A stretch of DNA of 64,000 nt from JAHZKN01 sp965250205 (GTDB lineage Bacteria > Pseudomonadota > Alphaproteobacteria > Rhizobiales > Hyphomicrobiaceae): the NCBI GenBank assembly GCA_965250205.1, contig CBDFNK010000023.1:620001-684000 (forward strand), in the 5' to 3' direction. The notes under the pieces were generated by a model. It was not told the origin of the DNA. It worked only from the letters and a program-made list of their open reading frames with translations, and made no database searches. The translations under genes and the position numbers were made by a program. Each line of letters begins with the position of its first letter. The first letter of the stretch is position 1. Shown in pieces: positions 62,843 through 64,000 of the stretch.

Positions 62843-63613
62843 CTAGCCCTGGCGTCCGGCTGTTTCAATGTCCAGAACCCGGCCACAATGCTTGCAATGG
62901 ACCGCATCGCGATCATGGCGATTGAGGCCGCAATCCGGACAGCGATGTGTGACGCGCAACGGCTGAAACACGGTTCGGACAAGTCGCAAAAAGAGCGCGA
63001 CGCCAACAACCATAATGAAGACTGATAAAAGGCGTCCTGTCGTGCCGAATAGTGTGATGTCGCCAAATCCGGTTGTTGTTAGGGTGGCGACCGTGAAATA
63101 GAGCGCATCTATGTAGTTGGCGATCATTGGGTTGGATCGCACCTGGGCGACAAACACGATCGCAGCCATAATGAAGACAAACACACCGAGATTGAGCGCG
63201 GCTTGGATGGTTTCCTCATTACGCATGAAGAAATCGGATTCTGATCTTAAGTCGCGTAATACGTGATAGGTGCGCAGCAGTCTCAGCGCCCGTAAGATAC
63301 GCAAGAACAGCAAGCTTTCAAACAATGCGGGCAGCAGTAGTGAAATGACAACAACAATATCGACCCAGGTCACCGGCTGTTTGAGTAGTGATAGAGGTCG
63401 GTTCGAGATGTAGAATCTCGCCAATAGGTCTGCCAGGATGACGACGGCAATCAGTGCATCGACCCAGTAGATCCAGGGTTCATCGCGGATCACCGATGAC
63501 ACTAGGAAAAATGCAATCGAGATAACATCAAATGCCAGCAGCGAGAACCGAAAGACACGAGCGCGTTGGTCCCAGCCGTGATAAAGGCCGTGCAAATTTT
63601 CGCGAAACGTCAT
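62843..63613 (-). CDS. Potassium-channel-like ion transport protein with zinc-ribbon tail
   Basis: This 256-residue protein of the voltage-gated channel superfamily has six membrane segments. An S4-like helix carries spaced arginines (LLFLRILRALRLLRTYHVLR, about 102-121). The pore helix and filter are ALYFTVATLTTTGFGDITLF, with TTTGFGD in place of the usual TVGYGD, as in some other channels. After the last membrane segment (LLSVFIMVVGVALFLRLV) a short zinc-ribbon follows: HRCPDCGLNRHDRDAVHCKHCG (two CxxC pairs). Potassium selectivity is likely but not certain because of the altered filter. It reads toward ssrA. Confidence 0.85.
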   Translation of the reverse strand: MTFRENLHGLYHGWDQRARVFRFSLLAFDVISIAFFLVSSVIRDEPWIYWVDALIAVVILADLLARFYISNRPLSLLKQPVTWVDIVVVISLLLPALFESLLFLRILRALRLLRTYHVLRDLRSESDFFMRNEETIQAALNLGVFVFIMAAIVFVAQVRSNPMIANYIDALYFTVATLTTTGFGDITLFGTTGRLLSVFIMVVGVALFLRLVRTVFQPLRVTHRCPDCGLNRHDRDAVHCKHCGRVLDIETAGRQG

Positions 63614-63956
63614 GACTGTGGATGACCTCGATTTGGCGGTGCGCGGTTGACACCGCGCATGTGTAACTCGTGTGCCAGAGTTGGCGAAAGCAATGCCCGG
63701 TTGTCAATCGGCAATGTTCCAGATTGCGGCTTGATGCCGGGCTTGGTACGGTCTGTTTACATATTTTGGGGCAGCCTGACACGGGTCTGATCAGCAACAC
63801 ATCATGCTTTGGCGCACCTTTTGGGTGCCGGTTGTGGTCATGTGGCCAGATCTTAATTCTGCGGTTTTGGGCCCGAGTCAGGTACAACTCGCCAGAAATC
63901 TGGTCAGTTGGTTTTGTAACGCCTTCAAGCTTTGCCTGTGGACATAAGGAGCGGTT
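63614..63956. other. Intergenic region at the right edge
   Basis: About 340 bases lie between the channel gene and the start of a gene at 63957. Two overlapping frames cover it on opposite strands, but neither has a family resemblance or a ribosome site. No RNA gene was recognised. Confidence 0.35.
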
Positions 63957-64000
63957 ATGACAGCGTTGCATCAATTTATGGCCGAGTCTGCACGTTACAA
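63957..64000 (+). CDS. Start of an unidentified gene (partial)
   Basis: ATG 63957 follows the ribosome site AAGGAG by eight bases and opens MTALHQFMAESARY before the window ends. The start is convincing, but 14 residues do not allow a name. Confidence 0.5.
   Translation, partial: MTALHQFMAESARY

Noticed and set aside
63528..63974. Minus-strand frame of 148 codons and an opposing plus-strand frame (63670-63960)
   Set aside because: They overlap each other and the channel start, have no ribosome site and no recognisable family.
1..64000. CRISPR arrays or cas genes
   Set aside because: No regularly spaced 25-40 base repeats and no cas-like proteins were seen.

Overview
The window is a stretch of an alphaproteobacterial chromosome, most probably from the order Hyphomicrobiales (Rhizobiales). 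The evidence is a complete alphaproteobacterial division and cell wall (dcw) cluster running into lpxC, bamD and ligA, a circularly permuted two-piece tmRNA with the tag ANDNYAEAQLAA, an alpha-type SspB, a DUF1194 protein, bactofilin, a ClC channel and a ribbon-helix-helix protein. The species cannot be named from the sequence.

Layout. 1-3.8 kb is an accessory edge: a gene tail with a terminator, a frameshifted small exported protein, an FAH-family enzyme, a P4-type tyrosine integrase, a dead ParE-like toxin and a scar in which the left end of an IS21-type element is joined to the right end of an IS66-type element. 3.9-11.6 kb is a periplasmic PQQ alcohol oxidation module: a rhodanese-like CXXCW-type protein, a YVTN propeller, cytochrome c550 (PedF-like), a periplasmic binding protein, a SoxYZ-like carrier, a zinc metallohydrolase and an ExaF/PedH-like dehydrogenase with the Asp-Tyr-Asp signature of lanthanide enzymes. 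A DUF1194 protein and a wrecked IS630 transposase follow.

14.0-34.8 kb is the dcw cluster on the + strand: mraZ, rsmH, ftsL, ftsI, murE, murF, mraY, murD, ftsW, murG, murC, murB, ddl, ftsQ, ftsA, ftsZ, lpxC. Most genes overlap or nearly touch. Upstream of mraZ lie four TCCAT/CCCAT boxes at exactly 10-bp spacing, which look like an MraZ operator. The ftsZ reading frame is broken just before its conserved C-terminal tail, and the tail is intact in the next frame. bamD and ligA follow, without the recN that usually lies between them.

38.4-58.2 kb holds housekeeping and envelope genes: tautomerase, aminopeptidase P, prmA (frameshifted), a DUF3754 protein (three frameshifts that cancel), a membrane J-domain protein, bactofilin, UvrD/PcrA helicase, ClC channel, a giant AsmA-like protein, a YheT-type hydrolase and a three-gene operon around a CRTAC1-like FG-GAP/ASPIC protein. 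A 130-bp two-hairpin repeat occurs three times in this part (43.4, 44.8 and 54.3 kb).

58.5-64 kb holds a ribbon-helix-helix gene, fumC, an HTH/PIN toxin-antitoxin pair, sspB next to ssrA, a potassium-channel-like protein with a zinc-ribbon tail, and the start of one more gene. SspB delivers proteins carrying the ssrA tag to ClpXP, so the adaptor and the RNA that writes its target tag are neighbours here.

Several otherwise conserved genes carry single-base indels (257-591, ftsZ, prmA, DUF3754). Four of these indels fall within 900 bases at 41.2-42.1 kb. Sequence or assembly error is therefore a serious alternative to true decay and should be settled first.
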